From positions 27,054 to 91,053 of the forward strand of contig DUAG01000047.1 of NCBI GenBank assembly GCA_012960925.1: DNA of 64,000 bases, in the 5' to 3' direction. Position numbers and translations under genes: made by a program. The notes below the pieces were generated by a model, which was not told the DNA's origin, did no database searches, and was given only the letters and a program-made list of their open reading frames with translations. How positions within the stretch are numbered: position 1 is the first letter of the stretch; each line of letters begins with the position of its first letter. Origin of the DNA: Candidatus Manganitrophaceae bacterium (GTDB lineage Bacteria > Nitrospirota > Nitrospiria > SBBL01 > JAADHI01). Below, in pieces: positions 56,838 through 64,000 of the stretch.

Positions 56838-57217
56838 TATAGTCTGTTCTTGTAACAGAGCAGCAGGTCTCTCACCGAAATAATCCCGACCACTTTTCCC
56901 CTGTTCGTAATCGCCAGGTGGCGTATCGCTTTACTGGCCATTAAGTCATTGGCCTCTTTTGCAGTTTCATCAATATCAATCGAGATAATCGGCGCACTCA
57001 TAATCGATTCAACCGGGGTGTCATCCAGATCGAGATTCCCGGCCATGGCCTTCCGGACAAAGTCCGATTCGCTCACAATCCCGATGGTTTCCTCGCCTTC
57101 ACAAACCATCAGGGAACCGACCCCTTTGTCCCGCATCTTCAGCGCCGCCTCCCGAAGTACGGTCTTCGGAGAAACTTTTTCTACCTCCCGACGCATTAAT
57201 AGGGCCAACGGTGTCAT
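56837..57217 (-). CDS. CBS-domain-pair protein
   Basis: 126 residues made of two CBS motifs and nothing else: VSPKTVLREAALKMRDKGVG with LMVCEGEETIGIVSESDFV, then SAPIISIDIDETAKEANDLM with HLAITNRGKVVGIISVRDLL. Such Bateman modules bind adenine nucleotides and regulate partner proteins. A GGGAGGAG site precedes the ATG. There is no fused effector and no obvious partner. It is upstream of, and convergent to, the ferredoxin. Confidence 0.9.
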   Translation of the reverse strand: MTPLALLMRREVEKVSPKTVLREAALKMRDKGVGSLMVCEGEETIGIVSESDFVRKAMAGNLDLDDTPVESIMSAPIISIDIDETAKEANDLMASKAIRHLAITNRGKVVGIISVRDLLLCYKNRL

Positions 57218-57284
57218 TCTCTCCTCCCGCGTATGGATTAATAGGAAACTTTAGCGACATCATTAGCATAATAAGATGGAACAT

Positions 57285-57827
57285 TCAACCACCGGAATCC
57301 TTCCAAGTGTGCAGCCTGTTGCCCGAAAAATACACAACAAGCCTCTTGCTATAATAATCCCATCGCTCATCAAATTCAGGGTTCCTGAGTACCCGGGTGA
57401 TTTTTTCGGGTAAACCGAGGGTCGCCTCAACCTCCTCTTTCGACATCCCTTTCTCAAATCGCCCCGCCCTGATCGCTTCCCGTCTCCCTTCTTCAAGCTC
57501 CGGATGCTGCATCAGAAAGGCCTCCGCCCGCATACGGTCGACGGCCTTAAAGGCGGCAGCACGCGCCTTTCGCTTCTCCTCATCTGAAAGGCGGCCCCCG
57601 ACCAGGTGAAGAATAAAATCCATCTCTTTGACCTTTTTTTTTCTCGTAAGCCTTTCATCCCCTGCAATTGAAGTCAACATCTCCATCAGTTCTTCCTTGC
57701 TCGCACCCCTGCCCTCTTCATAAAGCCTGTCGAGGATCGCCTTCGATTCTTCATTCAAGGCAAAGACAGTGGAAAAGTAAAGACCGGAGACAACACAAAT
57801 GGCTAAACAAAGAAAAAGCGGTCTCAT
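57285..57827 (-). CDS. Secreted protein with BamE/SmpA-like C-terminal domain
   Basis: 180 residues with a signal peptide (PLFLCLAICVVSGLYFSTVFA). The middle is helical and charged (GASKEELMEMLTSIAGDERL). The C-terminal ~60 residues, GMSKEEVEATLGLPEKIT followed by RWDYYSKRLVVYFSGNRL, resemble the BamE/SmpA-OmlA fold, where GMTxxEVxxLLGxP is followed by a WxYxxxxVYFxxG strand pair. It is probably periplasmic. There is no lipobox, so it is not BamE itself. Function unknown. The next gene downstream on this strand is the CBS protein gene. Confidence 0.7.
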   Translation of the reverse strand: MRPLFLCLAICVVSGLYFSTVFALNEESKAILDRLYEEGRGASKEELMEMLTSIAGDERLTRKKKVKEMDFILHLVGGRLSDEEKRKARAAAFKAVDRMRAEAFLMQHPELEEGRREAIRAGRFEKGMSKEEVEATLGLPEKITRVLRNPEFDERWDYYSKRLVVYFSGNRLHTWKDSGG

Positions 57828-57876
57828 TGACCTGTCCCAATATGGCGTGGTGGGCTAGGAGGGTAGACATCGTTTA

Positions 57877-59343
57877 CTAATTTTTGGCGGGTTTAAATAC
57901 AAGACCCAACGCAATCATCACGGGGATAATCACGGTCGCCCAGCCAATCAAGATCGCCCAGCCGGGATAGCCCTCATAGTTGCCTTTCAATTCTGTGACA
58001 AATTGTACGACAACAAGGAGACTCAGGACCCCGGGAATAAACCACTTGATGGCATGGCTCCACCAAGGCCCCAGTTTCCAACGGCTGACACTGTTGATAT
58101 ACTCTCGTAAACGATCTGCTCCGTAGACCCAGCCAATGACAAGACACTCGAATATCCCCACCAGGACAAGACCAAAACTGGTAATAAAATGGTCGATCAC
58201 ATCGAGCCAGTAGAGACCGGCCCGGGTCGTAAAGAGTATTCCAAGGAGGAAACACAGGGTACAGACACAAAAAGAGATCTGCTTTAACATCGGCTTTTTT
58301 GCCCGGTCGGCAAAAACAGTATTCACGGCCTCCACCAGGGAAAAAGCACTGTCGATTCCCAAAGAAAGAAGCGTTACAAAAAATAATATCGCGAAGAACC
58401 AGGCCCCCGGCATCAAGGCAAGCGCCTGCGGAAAAACGACAAACGCCAGTCCGGGTCCGGAGGCCACGACATCTTCTACACCGACGCCGGTTGTCGTTGC
58501 CATATATCCCAAGATGGAAAAGACCACAAAGCCCGCGAATAAACTGATCGCGGAATTGGAGAGCGATGTAATCAGGGCATCTCCTGTGACATCCTGCCCC
58601 TCTTCATTATAGCTGGCATAGGCGATCATGATCCCAAAGCCAAGACTCAAGGTGAAGAAGATTTGTGATGCGGCGGCCAACCAGATTTCAGCATTCAACA
58701 ATGCCGAGAAATCCGGCGTCAGGTAATGATAAATCCCTGTCATCGCGCCGTCTAAAGTAATTCCCCTCAGAAAGAGAATGAACAGGAGAAGGAGTGGTAA
58801 GGGCATTGTAATTTTAACGATCTGACCGACACTTTTAACCCCCTTCCAGACCGAGAAATAAATCATGACCCAAACAGCCAGCAAGGCGAAGAACAGGCTC
58901 CAATTGATGCCGCCCATCGTCCCGATACCGTCAGAGATCTGTAGCACATCATTATAGAAAAACCCCTTGGCATCTTCCCTCCAGGGCAGCGTGGTTGTGA
59001 ATGAATTCAAAAGAAAGACCAGGGACCAGGCCATGACTGCGGCATAATAGATCACCACGACAAATCCGGAGAATATGGCACAAAAACCGATCCCCCTGAA
59101 CTTGTGACCCACCGTCGTGAAGGCACCCACCGCCCCTTTTTGAAATTTTTGTCCCAGGGCAAACTCGAGAATCAGCAAAGGAATCCCCAGAAAAAACAAG
59201 GCAATCAAGTAAGGGACCAGGAAGGCTCCTCCTCCAAACTTATAAGTCAGATAAGGAAAACGCCAGACGTTTCCTAAACCAACCGCGCTGCCAATCGCCG
59301 CGAGCAAGAAAATTCTCCTGGAGGACCATCTGGCTCTTTCCAT
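57877..59343 (-). CDS. Sodium-dependent neurotransmitter:sodium symporter (SNF family)
   Basis: 488 residues with about 11-12 helices. The opening AAIGSAVGLGNVWRFPYLTYK is the Na+/substrate-binding unwound helix 1 of LeuT-like transporters. GGGAFLVPYLIALFFLGIPL, the helix 6 region AASQIFFTLSLGFGIMIAYA and FFVTLLSLGIDSAFSLVEAV are also typical. It imports an amino acid or related amine with Na+ in the inner membrane. The substrate is not predictable by eye; the bacterial MhsT/LeuT/TnaT types are all candidates. It is monocistronic. Confidence 0.92.
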   Translation of the reverse strand: MERARWSSRRIFLLAAIGSAVGLGNVWRFPYLTYKFGGGAFLVPYLIALFFLGIPLLILEFALGQKFQKGAVGAFTTVGHKFRGIGFCAIFSGFVVVIYYAAVMAWSLVFLLNSFTTTLPWREDAKGFFYNDVLQISDGIGTMGGINWSLFFALLAVWVMIYFSVWKGVKSVGQIVKITMPLPLLLLFILFLRGITLDGAMTGIYHYLTPDFSALLNAEIWLAAASQIFFTLSLGFGIMIAYASYNEEGQDVTGDALITSLSNSAISLFAGFVVFSILGYMATTTGVGVEDVVASGPGLAFVVFPQALALMPGAWFFAILFFVTLLSLGIDSAFSLVEAVNTVFADRAKKPMLKQISFCVCTLCFLLGILFTTRAGLYWLDVIDHFITSFGLVLVGIFECLVIGWVYGADRLREYINSVSRWKLGPWWSHAIKWFIPGVLSLLVVVQFVTELKGNYEGYPGWAILIGWATVIIPVMIALGLVFKPAKN

Positions 59344-59687
59344 ATTGCATGTCCTTCTTCGATTAAATCCGTGAACTGAACAACCCTAGACCATAAGCCG
59401 AGAGGTCCAAGAGAGGTAGGTTTGAAATCGACTTATGTCATGCCGGACTTGATCCGGCATACGCCGGAATGACGTAAAGGTTCGCCGAAAGGACAAGTCG
59501 TTAACCAACACCATTAAACTTCTCTTCGAAGGTGGCAATATGACCCGTCCGGAGAATCTTACCATCCCGATAAAATCTTGTCACGGGAAAATAGATACTC
59601 CAAGACCCTTCCACGGGTCCAGGCGAATCGGCGGTTTCTCAAGACCTGAGATTGAAGTGACTTTCTGAATACGCTACACTGGATGAG
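59344..59687. other. Intergenic region with a nested palindrome and a partial D repeat (D4)
   Basis: 344 bases. A nested palindrome (GTCAT...ATGAC, 59437-59473) contains an inner ATGCCGGA-CTTGA-TCCGGCAT hairpin, a repeat style widespread in bacteria. The right end of a family D repeat (AGGCGAATCGGCGGTTTCTC, about 59620-59640) follows a GACCC/GGGTC stem at 59604-59619. The promoter of the esterase gene is at the far end. No gene is seen. Confidence 0.55.
59652..59680 (+). promoter_or_regulatory. Promoter for the SGNH esterase, possibly giving a leaderless mRNA
   Basis: TTGAAG (59652-59657), a 17-base spacer, TACACT (59675-59680). With the usual 6-8 bases to the start, transcription would begin at about 59687-59688, the A of the ATG. 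Confidence 0.4.
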
Positions 59688-60398
59688 ATGAAACCATCAA
59701 ATGGATCTGTGCTAAAAAAACGGGGATTGTCTGCGCTCTGCATGTTTTGTTGTACCGTGTTGCTTGTTTTCGTTGGATCGCCTGGATATCCCTTACCGGC
59801 TAAGGAGAATACCCTCCGGCAAGTCTCAACAGCCAATCCGGTCGTCAGAGAACGGGTCATCGTCGCCTTTGGAGACAGCCTGACGGCCGGCCTTGGACTG
59901 CCTGCTGACGAGGCCTATCCGGCCATCCTTGGGAAAAAGCTTCGAAAGAATGCTTACCTCTATCGCGTGGTCAATGCCGGCGTCAGCGGCGACACCACGG
60001 CCGGCGGTCTCAGACGGGTCAATTGGGTCCTTCGCAACCTGCCTGACCTCGTCATCCTTGAACTCGGCGCCAACGACGGTCTCCGGGGGCTGGATGTCGG
60101 TGAGGCGGAAAAAAATCTCTCAAAAATTATCGAGCGCTTGCAAGCGGAGGGAGTTGAGGTTGTTCTCGCCGGGATGAAAATCCCCCTGAACTATGGAAAG
60201 TCCTATACCGAGGCCTTTGAGCAGATCTACCGGGATCTGGCAGCGCGTTATCAGATCACGCTCATCCCTTTCTTCCTGGAAGGGGTCGCCGCACGGCCCT
60301 TCCTCAATCAAGCCGACGGCATCCACCCCACCGCAAAGGGATATCAGATCATCGTTGACCGAATATGGGATATTCTAAAACCCCTGCTCGTAAAATGA
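59688..60398 (+). CDS. SGNH-fold arylesterase (TesA-like)
   Basis: 236 residues. A signal peptide (SALCMFCCTVLLVFVGSPGY) precedes the SGNH hydrolase domain. The four blocks are VAFGDSLTAGLG (nucleophile Ser), NAGVSGDTTAGG (oxyanion Gly), LELGANDGLRG (oxyanion Asn) and NQADGIHPTAKGY (catalytic Asp and His). This matches TesA-type multifunctional acyl-CoA thioesterase/arylesterase/protease I enzymes of the periplasm. In E. coli tesA lies next to ybbA-ybbP; here the YbbA/YbbP pair is far away, at 1.2-4.4 kb. No Shine-Dalgarno is seen, consistent with a leaderless start. Confidence 0.9.
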   Translation: MKPSNGSVLKKRGLSALCMFCCTVLLVFVGSPGYPLPAKENTLRQVSTANPVVRERVIVAFGDSLTAGLGLPADEAYPAILGKKLRKNAYLYRVVNAGVSGDTTAGGLRRVNWVLRNLPDLVILELGANDGLRGLDVGEAEKNLSKIIERLQAEGVEVVLAGMKIPLNYGKSYTEAFEQIYRDLAARYQITLIPFFLEGVAARPFLNQADGIHPTAKGYQIIVDRIWDILKPLLVK

Positions 60399-60447
60399 CA
60401 GGAAAAGAGGAGGAAGGCCGAAAGTCGCTGGAGAAAAAGCACAGAAA

Positions 60448-61383
60448 TCAAATACACACACCATGTTCAAGATACCACTGATAGGTCTTAACCAGGCCTT
60501 CCGGCAGTGAGAACCGGGCCTTCCACCCCAGGGCATGAAGGCGACTCACATCAAGGAGTTTCCTTGGCGTTCCATCCGGTTTGGACGGGTCTGTGATGAT
60601 GTCGCCTTGAAATCCCACCACCCTACGAACCAACTCTGCCAGGTCTCGGATGCGGATGTCTTCCCCGACCCCGATGTTCACGATCTCGCTCGCGTCGTAG
60701 CGTTCCATGAGGAAGATGCAGGCATCCGCCAGATCGTCCACAAATAAAAACTCCCGTCTCGGAGACCCGCTTCCCCAGATGGTGACCTCTGAAGATCCGG
60801 CCACTTTCGCCTCATGGAATTTGCGAATCAGCGCCGGGAGGACATGGGAAGTTTCAAGGTCGAAGTTATCACCGGGTCCATAGAGATTGGTCGGCATCAC
60901 AGAAACAAAATTCGCCCCATATTGGCGACGATAGGCCTGGCACATCTTGATCCCGGCAATCTTGGCAATCGCATACGGCTCATTCGTCGGCTCCAGAGGC
61001 CCTGTCAACAGGGCTTCTTCCGACATCGGCTGTGGGGCAAGCTTGGGGTAGATACAGGAGGACCCAAGAAAAAGGAGCTTCTTCACGCCGGAGACATAAG
61101 ACTGGTGTATCACACAGGTCTGAATGACAAGATTACTGTAGATAAATTCAGCCGGGACGCTCGCGTTTGCATGGATCCCCCCAACCTTGGCCGCCGCGAG
61201 AAAGACATACTCCGGGCGCTCCTTTTCAAAAAAGAGACGCACCTGCGCCTGTTCACAGAGATCCACCTCCTGCCGGGTCCGCACGATGAGATTCGAAAAC
61301 CCCTCCTGCCCGAGCTGTCGATAAATTGCTCCCCCGACAAGCCCTCGATGACCGGCAATATAGATTTTCGAGTTTTTGTTCAT
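60448..61383 (-). CDS. fcl: GDP-L-fucose synthase
   Basis: 311 residues of the extended SDR family. The NADP motif is [33 protein letters not shown] and [20 protein letters not shown] are typical of WcaG/Fcl. The catalytic Tyr-Lys is in [12 protein letters not shown], followed by [14 protein letters not shown]. It epimerises and reduces GDP-4-keto-6-deoxymannose to GDP-L-fucose. It lies 14 bases downstream of gmd, completing the two-step GDP-fucose pathway for capsule or O-antigen synthesis. Confidence 0.94.
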   Translation of the reverse strand: MNKNSKIYIAGHRGLVGGAIYRQLGQEGFSNLIVRTRQEVDLCEQAQVRLFFEKERPEYVFLAAAKVGGIHANASVPAEFIYSNLVIQTCVIHQSYVSGVKKLLFLGSSCIYPKLAPQPMSEEALLTGPLEPTNEPYAIAKIAGIKMCQAYRRQYGANFVSVMPTNLYGPGDNFDLETSHVLPALIRKFHEAKVAGSSEVTIWGSGSPRREFLFVDDLADACIFLMERYDASEIVNIGVGEDIRIRDLAELVRRVVGFQGDIITDPSKPDGTPRKLLDVSRLHALGWKARFSLPEGLVKTYQWYLEHGVCI

Positions 61384-61397
61384 CTCCCGCTACCCCT

Positions 61398-62438
61398 CTA
61401 CACCCTTCTGTTCAGGACCTTGTGTCCTGCATCCCGCAAGGTCTTCTCCTGCCTTGCAAGCTCCAGATCATTTTCCAGCATCATCGCTACCAATGCGTCC
61501 AGATCCACGGTTGGTTTCCAATCTAGCTTCTCTTGCGCCTTGCCAGGATCTCCCAGCAGAATATCCACCTCTGTCGGGCGAAAGTATCTCTCATCTTTTT
61601 CTACATAATCCTGCCACTTGAGATCCAATCGCTCAAAAACCCGCTCTATAAACTCCCGGACCGAATGGGTTTTTCCTGTCGCAATCACATAATCATCCGG
61701 CTCAGACTGCTGCAGCATCCGCCACATCGCCTCGACATAATCCCCCGCAAAACCCCAGTCCCTTTTCGCCTCAAGATTCCCGAGGTAGAGCTTCTGTTGC
61801 AGCCCGAGCTTTATCCGCGCCGCCGCCCGCGTGATCTTCCGGGTCACAAAGGTCTCCCCCCGCCTGGGGGATTCATGATTGAAAAGAATGCCGTTGCAGG
61901 CAAAGAGGCCATAGGCCTCACGATAGTTGACCGTCATCCAATGGGCAAAGACCTTCGCCACCCCATAAGGGCTACGGGGATAAAACGGTGTCGTTTCCCG
62001 TTGCGGGACCTCATGGACTTTTCCATACATTTCAGACGATCCCGCCTGATAGTACTTTACCCTCTGCCCCCTTCGCTGCTCAAAATCACGAACTGCCTCC
62101 AGAAGCCGCAATGTCCCCATCGCCACAGCATCGGCTGTATACTCCGGCTGATCGAAGGAAACCCGCACATGCGACTGCGCCCCAAGATTATAGACCTCCT
62201 GCGGGGAGACCTGCTCCAAGAGCCGTCTCAAGCCCGTCCCGTCGGTCAAATCCCCATGATGCAGGAAGAACCTTGTCGAACTCTGGTGAGGATCCTGATA
62301 GAGATGCTCGACCCGGTCGGTATTAAAGGTGGATGCCCGTCTAATGATCCCATGGACCATATATCCTTTTTCAAGTAACAGTTCAGAAAGGTACGAACCG
62401 TCCTGGCCCGTTACCCCGGTGATTAGCGCGATTTTCAT
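61398..62438 (-). CDS. gmd: GDP-mannose 4,6-dehydratase
   Basis: 346 residues. The NADP motif is [20 protein letters not shown], then [20 protein letters not shown], the active-site TSE-like loop [17 protein letters not shown], the Tyr-Lys pair in [15 protein letters not shown], and [19 protein letters not shown]. It makes GDP-4-keto-6-deoxy-D-mannose from GDP-mannose. It is the first gene of a two-gene operon with fcl. AAAGGAAT precedes the ATG. Overlapping palindromes lie about 50 bases upstream. The divergent partner is a wzi-like gene, supporting surface polysaccharide use. Confidence 0.96.
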   Translation of the reverse strand: MKIALITGVTGQDGSYLSELLLEKGYMVHGIIRRASTFNTDRVEHLYQDPHQSSTRFFLHHGDLTDGTGLRRLLEQVSPQEVYNLGAQSHVRVSFDQPEYTADAVAMGTLRLLEAVRDFEQRRGQRVKYYQAGSSEMYGKVHEVPQRETTPFYPRSPYGVAKVFAHWMTVNYREAYGLFACNGILFNHESPRRGETFVTRKITRAAARIKLGLQQKLYLGNLEAKRDWGFAGDYVEAMWRMLQQSEPDDYVIATGKTHSVREFIERVFERLDLKWQDYVEKDERYFRPTEVDILLGDPGKAQEKLDWKPTVDLDALVAMMLENDLELARQEKTLRDAGHKVLNRRV

Positions 62439-62483
62439 ACTGCTATTCCTTTCTCAAACAACAAATTCTGTTTATCGATATGC

Positions 62484-62502
62484 CGAATCATGATTCGCGA
62501 AT
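62484..62502. promoter_or_regulatory. Overlapping palindromes upstream of gmd
   Basis: CGAATCATGATTCG (62484-62497) is a perfect 14-bp palindrome. ATTCGCGAAT (62493-62502) is a second one that shares its right arm. They lie 46-64 bases before the gmd start, a plausible operator position. The rest of the 340-base gap 62439-62778 shows only the wzi promoter. Confidence 0.35.
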
Positions 62503-62685
62503 GCGCCTCTTTTTCTAAAGACAGTGATCATTTATAGCAATTCTCGAGGTACTCAAGCAAGCCTCTTACAAGATTAGCATCAGCGTCCTCCTATAAGTCC
62601 GAAGAATACGGGAGTTGGAGGAAGTACACCCTCATGCCTTGACTGAAGAATACGGGGTCCGCCGATCCAGTACCAGTAGATCCAA

Positions 62686-62714
62686 TTGACACGGGGAAAA
62701 AGCTTATATATTAT
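62686..62714 (+). promoter_or_regulatory. Sigma70 promoter for the Wzi-like gene
   Basis: TTGACA (62686-62691), an exact 17-base spacer, then TATTAT (62709-62714). It is the best consensus promoter in the window. The leader to the ATG at 62779 is about 58 bases. Confidence 0.7.
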
Positions 62715-62778
62715 GTCGCTCTCTATAAAGAAGTGACTTCAAATACTCTTTTTCTGCCATAAAGGGGCCTGAAAGAAC

Positions 62779-64000
62779 ATGCACAAAGATAAATTGAAGA
62801 ACCTCGTCCTGGAGGACCGAGGATTGTGCGCGCCCTTCATGTTTATCACTGCAGCACATGCGCTTTTTTGCTTCACCCTTCTCCTCCTTTCCCCGATCGT
62901 TTCCACCGCCTTAGAGGGTGAAGCCGATAACACCCTCAAAACGGAGATCGGATGGATAGACCTCGGAGCTGAAGAAGATCGTTTACGCCAAAATCATTTC
63001 GGGGATCGATGGGAAAATGGCCTCAACATACAAAACGTCTTAACGAGCCGCACAGAAATGAATGCGCATGTCTCCTTTTTACTTGAACCGGTTTCCACAT
63101 ATTCAAGGGAGGGAGAGGATGTCATCATCCGTCGCGGTTATATCCGTATCGTGGATGGCAATACCGTCCTGAAGGTCGGGCGCGAGTCACTCTGGTGGGG
63201 CCCCGGGCGTCATGGTGCCCTCCTGCTATCCAACAATGCCTTTCCGTTTGATCTGGTCCAACTTGGGTCCGAAAAGCCTTTTCACCTTCCAGGGCCTTTT
63301 TCACAACTCGGCACCTTTGAGATCACAAGTTTCCTGACGGAACTTGGAGCAAGCCGCAATATTCCGCGCCCCCGTCTCTTCGGATTAAGAATCGGTTATC
63401 ACCCGTTTTCCTGGCTCTCAATCGGACTCTCCCGGATTACGATGCACAGCGGCGAAGGGAGAGCCGGGATAAGTCTGCGGAACTTTTTGAAAATCTATTC
63501 CAACGACGCAAATAAAGGCGGACAATTAGAGGTCAATGAGCTCGCCGGTGTCGATTTCAGAATTCAGATTCCCCTCGCAGGGGGATCTGCGGAAAACCGC
63601 CTGGAGTTTTATGGCGAATATGGTGGGGAAGACGAGGCCGGCTTTCGCCCAAGCAAACCGGCCATCCTCACGGGGCTTGAATGGACCGTCAATGGACGAA
63701 GTCTCTTAATCGAATACGCAGACAATAATATAAAGAGCGACGGGCCGACCTGGTACAGACACAGTGTTTATACGTCCGGGTACACCTATCGGAGAGAGAT
63801 TATCGGCCACCACATGGGGCCAGACGCGGACGATTTTTTCGCAAGGCTGACGACTCCCCTCTCAAAACAATGGAAAGCCGGGGTCGATTTTGATCAAGAA
63901 CGGCATGGTCTCTCTACAGCATCACGGGAAGAACTCAGGAGAATCGGGGGAGACATTGTTTATCTCTTTAAAACAAACTGGACCTATTCATTCCGGTATC
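62779..64000 (+). CDS. wzi: Wzi-like capsule assembly outer-membrane protein (3' end cut by window)
   Basis: The frame runs open from the ATG at 62779 to the window edge (407 codons). A membrane/signal segment (HALFCFTLLLLSPIVSTALE) is followed by beta-strands typical of an outer-membrane barrel. RESLWWGPGRHGALLLSNNA matches the diagnostic GRxxxWWGPGxxGxLxLSxNA block of Wzi, the surface lectin that anchors capsule polysaccharide. Later strands (LFGLRIGYHPFSWLSIGLSR, LLIEYADNN) fit the barrel. It is divergent from gmd-fcl, which make a fucose donor, so the group is likely part of a capsule or O-antigen locus that continues beyond the window. Confidence 0.87.
   Translation, partial: MHKDKLKNLVLEDRGLCAPFMFITAAHALFCFTLLLLSPIVSTALEGEADNTLKTEIGWIDLGAEEDRLRQNHFGDRWENGLNIQNVLTSRTEMNAHVSFLLEPVSTYSREGEDVIIRRGYIRIVDGNTVLKVGRESLWWGPGRHGALLLSNNAFPFDLVQLGSEKPFHLPGPFSQLGTFEITSFLTELGASRNIPRPRLFGLRIGYHPFSWLSIGLSRITMHSGEGRAGISLRNFLKIYSNDANKGGQLEVNELAGVDFRIQIPLAGGSAENRLEFYGEYGGEDEAGFRPSKPAILTGLEWTVNGRSLLIEYADNNIKSDGPTWYRHSVYTSGYTYRREIIGHHMGPDADDFFARLTTPLSKQWKAGVDFDQERHGLSTASREELRRIGGDIVYLFKTNWTYSFRY

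Noticed and set aside
60814..62378. Two long + strand ORFs opposite fcl and gmd (264 and 281 codons)
   Set aside because: They mirror highly conserved sugar-nucleotide enzymes and show no recognisable protein features.
1..64000. CRISPR array, prophage or intact insertion sequence
   Set aside because: No regularly spaced short repeats, phage genes or transposase/integrase were found; the short elements are non-coding.

Overview
The window is a stretch of chromosome from a Gram-negative bacterium, seen from outer-membrane barrels, lipoproteins, Lnt, Wzi and periplasmic c-type cytochromes. The mix of a pentaheme lipoprotein, c-type cytochromes, an HdrB-type (class E) succinate dehydrogenase module, large TPR/outer-membrane proteins and NikR would fit Nitrospirota or a related lineage. 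That placement is inference from gene content only; no rRNA or tRNA gene was recognised. There is no prophage, CRISPR array or intact transposase gene.

Layout: 1-4.4 kb holds the end of a dCTP deaminase and a LolD/YbbA-YbbP-type ABC exporter pair. 4.4-12.6 kb holds an IsdG-type heme-degrading monooxygenase, a DEAD-box helicase, a pentaheme cytochrome lipoprotein coupled to a TPR lipoprotein, two tandem small cytochromes c, exonuclease III and a membrane protein. 12.7-16.5 kb holds a flavin disulfide reductase and an ACT-domain malic enzyme. 16.7-19.4 kb is a ZnuACB zinc uptake operon. 20-26 kb holds lnt, prfB (with its programmed frameshift) and a GAF/PAS sensor kinase that lacks its phospho-acceptor histidine. 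26-31 kb holds an FGE-fold lipoprotein, pabB, pabC and a CNNM/CBS membrane protein. 31-41 kb is an envelope block: a TPR protein ending in a beta-barrel, a DUF1302-like barrel, and a 1,402-residue lipoprotein with a predicted seven-bladed propeller. 41-44 kb is a second metal ABC transporter with nikR inside the operon. 44-50 kb holds a metalloprotease lipoprotein with its partner, a 2-hydroxyacid dehydrogenase and polA. 50.4-52.5 kb is a poor region with a decayed repeat and a frameshifted secreted-protein gene. 52.8-56.8 kb is def, a FixX-like ferredoxin, sdhB and sdhE-like genes, bcp and a ferredoxin. 56.8-64 kb holds a CBS protein, a BamE-like protein, a sodium symporter, an SGNH esterase, fcl, gmd and a partial wzi, the last three being surface-polysaccharide genes.

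The most unusual feature is the intergenic DNA. Four families of short non-coding inverted-repeat elements (called A, B, C and D here) occur about a dozen times. Most copies sit exactly at the ends of genes. They supply or abut the stop codons of at least seven genes (znuB, pabC, the CNNM gene, the large TPR gene, the 2-hydroxyacid dehydrogenase, the FixX-like ferredoxin and the sensor kinase). They also supply the only good start codon of lnt and the best ATG of the FGE-like lipoprotein gene. Family A has IS5-like ends and a visible 4-bp target duplication. Family D is a structured element whose central hairpin keeps its pairing while its sequence changes.

The window also holds two separate TroA/ZnuA-type metal importers. 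The NikR-containing one, with a histidine-rich permease tail, may be a nickel system.
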